A stretch of 64,000 nt of DNA from Microlunatus soli (GTDB lineage: Bacteria > Actinomycetota > Actinomycetes > Propionibacteriales > Propionibacteriaceae): contig NZ_LT629772.1 of the NCBI RefSeq assembly GCF_900105385.1, positions 4,464,001 to 4,528,000 of the forward strand. Direction: 5' to 3'. The notes beneath the pieces are model-generated. The model saw only the letters and a list, made by a program, of their open reading frames with translations, had not been told where the DNA came from and searched no databases. This document shows positions 61,592 to 64,000 of the stretch, piece by piece (within the stretch, counting starts at the first letter, position 1; each line of letters starts with the position of its first letter). The position numbers were made by a program, and so were the translations under genes.

Positions 61592-62791
61592 ATGGATGCC
61601 AACACAGAGACCGGGATCGTCGTCGTCGGTGGCGGACTCGCCGCCGTCCGGGCGATCGAGGAATTCCGCAGCCAGGGATACGACGGTCCGCTGACGCTGG
61701 TCGCAGCCGAGTCCGAGTTGCCCTATGAGCGTCCGGTGCTGTCCAAGGGCTACCTGCTGGGATCGGAAGAGCTGGACTCGGCGTTCGCCCATGATCAGCA
61801 GTGGTACGACGACAACAAGGTCGAGGTGCTGCTCGGCGATCCGGCCGTCGGTCTGGAGCCGGCGGAGCATCGGCTGACCACGGCGGCCGGCCGAACGGTG
61901 TCCTACAGCAAGCTGCTGCTGGCCACCGGTTCGGAGCCGCGACGGTTGCCGCTGGATGGCGCCGACGCCCCCAACGTGCTCACCCTCCGGAACGTGGAGG
62001 ACGCCAAGAAGATCAACGCCGCGATCGACGACGGCGGCCCGCTGGTGATCATCGGCGGCGGCTGGATCGGGCTCGAAGTGGCGTCCGCGGCCCGTCAGCG
62101 CAATGTCGAGGTGACCGTGCTGGAGGCAGCCGAGCTCCCGCTGCTCGGTGTCCTCGGACGGGAGGTCGCCGAGGTGTTCGCCGGCCTGCATCGTGAGCAC
62201 GGCGTCACCCTGGTCACCGGCGCGAAGGTGGCCGGGTTCGACGTCACCGACGGTGTGGTGTCCGCGGTGCGCACCGAGACCGACAGCTATCCGGCGGCAA
62301 CGGTGGTCCTCGGCGTCGGCGCCGCACCGCGGCTGCAGTTGGCCGAGGACGCCGGGCTCCGGGTCGACGGCGGTGTGCTCACCGACGGGTCGCTGCGCAC
62401 CTCCGAGTCGGACATCTACGCCGTCGGCGACATCGCGGCGGTTGATCATGAACGGCTCGGTCGGGTCCGGGTGGAGCACTGGGCCTGGGCCAACGACTGC
62501 GGTCCGGTGGCGGCCCGGGCGATGCTCGGTCAGGACGCCACGGTCGACTTCCTGCCGTTCTTCTTCAGTGATCAGTACGACCTGGGGATGGAGTACATCG
62601 GCTACCTGCCGCAGGGCAGCTCACCGAAGGTCGAACTGCGCGGTGATGTGGCCGGCCGTGCCTTCGCCGCATACTGGGTGCTCGACGGGCGGGTGGTCGC
62701 CGGGATGCATGCCAATCTGTGGGACTCCGGTATCGACCCGATCAAGGAAATCGTGCAGGGTGGAGATCCGGGGGCGATTCCCACCAGCTGA
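61592..62791 (+). CDS. FAD-dependent ferredoxin/rubredoxin reductase-like protein
   Basis: 399-residue pyridine nucleotide-disulfide oxidoreductase fold of the rhodocoxin/BphA4-type reductase group. N-terminal FAD motif IVVVGGGLAAVRAIEEF, ELPYERPVLSKGYLLG, LLLATGSEPRRLPLDG, NAD motif LVIIGGGWIGLEVASAA, and FAD motif VGDIAAVDHERLG are all in place, with the reductase C-terminal domain (HWAWANDCGPVAARAML, FFFSDQYDLGMEYIGYL). It passes electrons from NAD(P)H to a ferredoxin or P450 partner not present here. No -10 or strong ribosome site decides the ATG. Confidence 0.9.
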   Translation: MDANTETGIVVVGGGLAAVRAIEEFRSQGYDGPLTLVAAESELPYERPVLSKGYLLGSEELDSAFAHDQQWYDDNKVEVLLGDPAVGLEPAEHRLTTAAGRTVSYSKLLLATGSEPRRLPLDGADAPNVLTLRNVEDAKKINAAIDDGGPLVIIGGGWIGLEVASAARQRNVEVTVLEAAELPLLGVLGREVAEVFAGLHREHGVTLVTGAKVAGFDVTDGVVSAVRTETDSYPAATVVLGVGAAPRLQLAEDAGLRVDGGVLTDGSLRTSESDIYAVGDIAAVDHERLGRVRVEHWAWANDCGPVAARAMLGQDATVDFLPFFFSDQYDLGMEYIGYLPQGSSPKVELRGDVAGRAFAAYWVLDGRVVAGMHANLWDSGIDPIKEIVQGGDPGAIPTS

Positions 62792-62809
62792 CAGGAAGGT
62801 TCGATCGGC

Positions 62810-63895
62810 GTGCTGACCGGGTTGCTGACCGCGCTGGTGATCATCGTCCCGGTGGCGATCGCGTTCGGCGTCTGCTGGATGGCCGTGCGCCGGATCCGGA
62901 CCGAGCCGCGCCGCTGGTCCAACGCCTACTGGTTGCTGGCCGCGATCCTGCTGCTGGTGCAGACCTTCGCCGGACTCGGGCTGCCCGGGGCCGGCCTGGT
63001 GGTCTGGCTGCTCGGGATGGTGATGCTCACCGGACCGTTGCTGGTGTTGGTGCTGACCGTCTTCCTGATCTTGAACGGTGCGGTGATGTTGCGCCGGGAG
63101 AGTCGATCGCTGGGCAACCTGTTGTCCCTGATCGCCGGCGTCGGTCTGCTCGCACTGCTGGTGATCATCATTCCGGTGCTCCTGACCCGCAGCGTCTGGT
63201 TGATCCTGGCGCTGGTGGCGGTGCTGCTGATCGCGACCTATCTCGGCTTCCAGTTCGTGGCCTTCGCCGGATATGCGCTGCTCTACCCGAGGTTGATCCG
63301 GGACCGGCCGGCCGAATGGATCGTGGTGCTCGGATCCGGGCTCGGCCGGGACGGCCGGGTGACGCCACTGCTGGCATCCAGGATCCGGACCGGGATCGAG
63401 CAGTATCGACGACGCGGAGCCTCGCTGTTGATCATGTCCGGCGGTCAGGGGGAGGACGAGATCCGGCCAGAAGCCGAGGCGATGGCCGAGTGGGCGCTGG
63501 GCAACGGGGCCGATCCCGACGCCGTCCGGCAGGAGGCCAGGTCCCGCAACACCGAACAGAATCTGCGGTTCAGCCGTGAGCTGTTGCCGTCCGGTGGTGT
63601 CGACGCTGATCTCGAACCGACCGATCCGACCCGCCGGGCCGAGCAGCCGACGACATCTCCGGGGCTGATCGTGACCAGCAACTACCACGTGATGCGCGCC
63701 GCCATCCTGGCACGCAAACTCGGCATCCCGGCCCAGGCCACCGGCGCACCGACCGCCGGCTACTACTGGCCGAGCGCGATGATCAGGGAATTCGTCGCGG
63801 TGCTCGCCGAGCGGCCCCGGCTGCACGTGCTGGCCGCCGCGCTGGTCGCGCTGCCGGTTCCGCTGCTGTTCGCGGTCGTGCACCTGATCTCATGA
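62810..63895 (+). CDS. YdcF/SanA-like DUF218 membrane protein
   Basis: 361 residues. Five or six spans in the first 170 residues (ALVIIVPVAIAFGVCWMAV, YWLLAAILLLVQTFAGLGL and others) are followed by a DUF218 domain: AEWIVVLGSGLGRDGRVTPLLASRI, LLIMSGGQGEDEIRPEAEAMAEWAL, SRNTEQNLRFSRELL and LIVTSNYHVMRAAILARKLG, with the acidic and His residues conserved in YdcF/ElyC/SanA proteins linked to envelope maintenance. A final span closes the chain. AGGAAGG precedes the GTG start. Confidence 0.88.
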   Translation: MLTGLLTALVIIVPVAIAFGVCWMAVRRIRTEPRRWSNAYWLLAAILLLVQTFAGLGLPGAGLVVWLLGMVMLTGPLLVLVLTVFLILNGAVMLRRESRSLGNLLSLIAGVGLLALLVIIIPVLLTRSVWLILALVAVLLIATYLGFQFVAFAGYALLYPRLIRDRPAEWIVVLGSGLGRDGRVTPLLASRIRTGIEQYRRRGASLLIMSGGQGEDEIRPEAEAMAEWALGNGADPDAVRQEARSRNTEQNLRFSRELLPSGGVDADLEPTDPTRRAEQPTTSPGLIVTSNYHVMRAAILARKLGIPAQATGAPTAGYYWPSAMIREFVAVLAERPRLHVLAAALVALPVPLLFAVVHLIS

Positions 63896-63904
63896 TCGGC
63901 GGGG

Positions 63905-64000
63905 TCATTCCGGCCCCTCGTCCAGACCGCGGACCTGCATCCGCAACGAGCCGGCGATGCTGGCCAGCGCGCCGTCGATCAGCTCGAGATCACGCAGCGC
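63905..64000 (-). CDS. C-terminal end of an unidentified protein
   Basis: The last 31 codons of a minus-strand gene running in from beyond the right edge, ending LRMQVRGLDEGPE and a TGA. Codon use is normal for the region. Too short to assign. Confidence 0.5.
   Translation of the reverse strand, partial: ALRDLELIDGALASIAGSLRMQVRGLDEGPE

Overview
The window is a GC-rich (roughly two-thirds G+C by eye), gene-dense actinobacterial chromosome segment. Gene content and order (pncB–clpS–DUF2017, mec–cysO–cysM, DUF3039, an HNH/DUF222 gene, Rsm22-like methyltransferase, DUF2510–RDD protein) fit the Propionibacteriales. A Microlunatus-like organism is my best guess, inferred from gene content and style rather than from a search. 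I see no rRNA, tRNA, prophage, intact IS or CRISPR array.

Layout. 0–4.7 kb: truncated aldo/keto reductase, lipoprotein, S-adenosylhomocysteine hydrolase, phosphotransferase and Rsm22-like methyltransferase. 4.8–11.1 kb (minus strand): NamZ-type exo-N-acetylmuramidase, tandem-GNAT acetyltransferase, sugar ABC importer and PIG-L deacetylase, a candidate cell-wall amino-sugar salvage cluster. 11.1–15.6 kb: an unrecognised membrane-anchored protein, SixA-like phosphatase, and a TetR/FAD-monooxygenase pair. 15.7–25.2 kb: APC permease, RecQ, sodium:solute symporter with a small membrane partner, DUF3039, MFS exporter with a MerR-type operator, and an SF2 helicase. 25.2–26.0 kb: Tat lipoprotein of the M15/extensin type.

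26.0–38.3 kb is a GntR-controlled divergon. The minus arm encodes an FAH-family enzyme, a 2-hydroxyacid dehydrogenase, an aldehyde dehydrogenase, a sugar kinase fused to a HAD phosphatase, and a frameshifted ribose-5-phosphate isomerase. The plus arm encodes GntR, a ribose-type ABC importer and an SDR. Together they look like pentose or aldonate uptake and catabolism. 38.4–44.9 kb: MarR, RDD protein, MmcQ/YjbR protein, the NAD-salvage pair pncA and pncB, a MITE-like element, then clpS–DUF2017–phosphotransferase–GNAT/VOC. 45.8–59.7 kb is accessory: sulfotransferase, HNH protein, a second sugar ABC importer with a LacI-type operator, an ABC exporter operon ending in a secreted beta-propeller/phosphoesterase, and an alpha-L-rhamnosidase. 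59.8–64 kb: mec–cysO–cysM cysteine biosynthesis, FAD reductase, DUF218 membrane protein and the end of one more gene.

Most free-standing genes carry a TANNNT -10 hexamer exactly 7 (sometimes 8) bases before the start codon. I count 16 cases plus one near-match, so leaderless transcription appears to be the default here; I used this spacing to choose starts. The palindrome TGATCA is very over-represented across the window.
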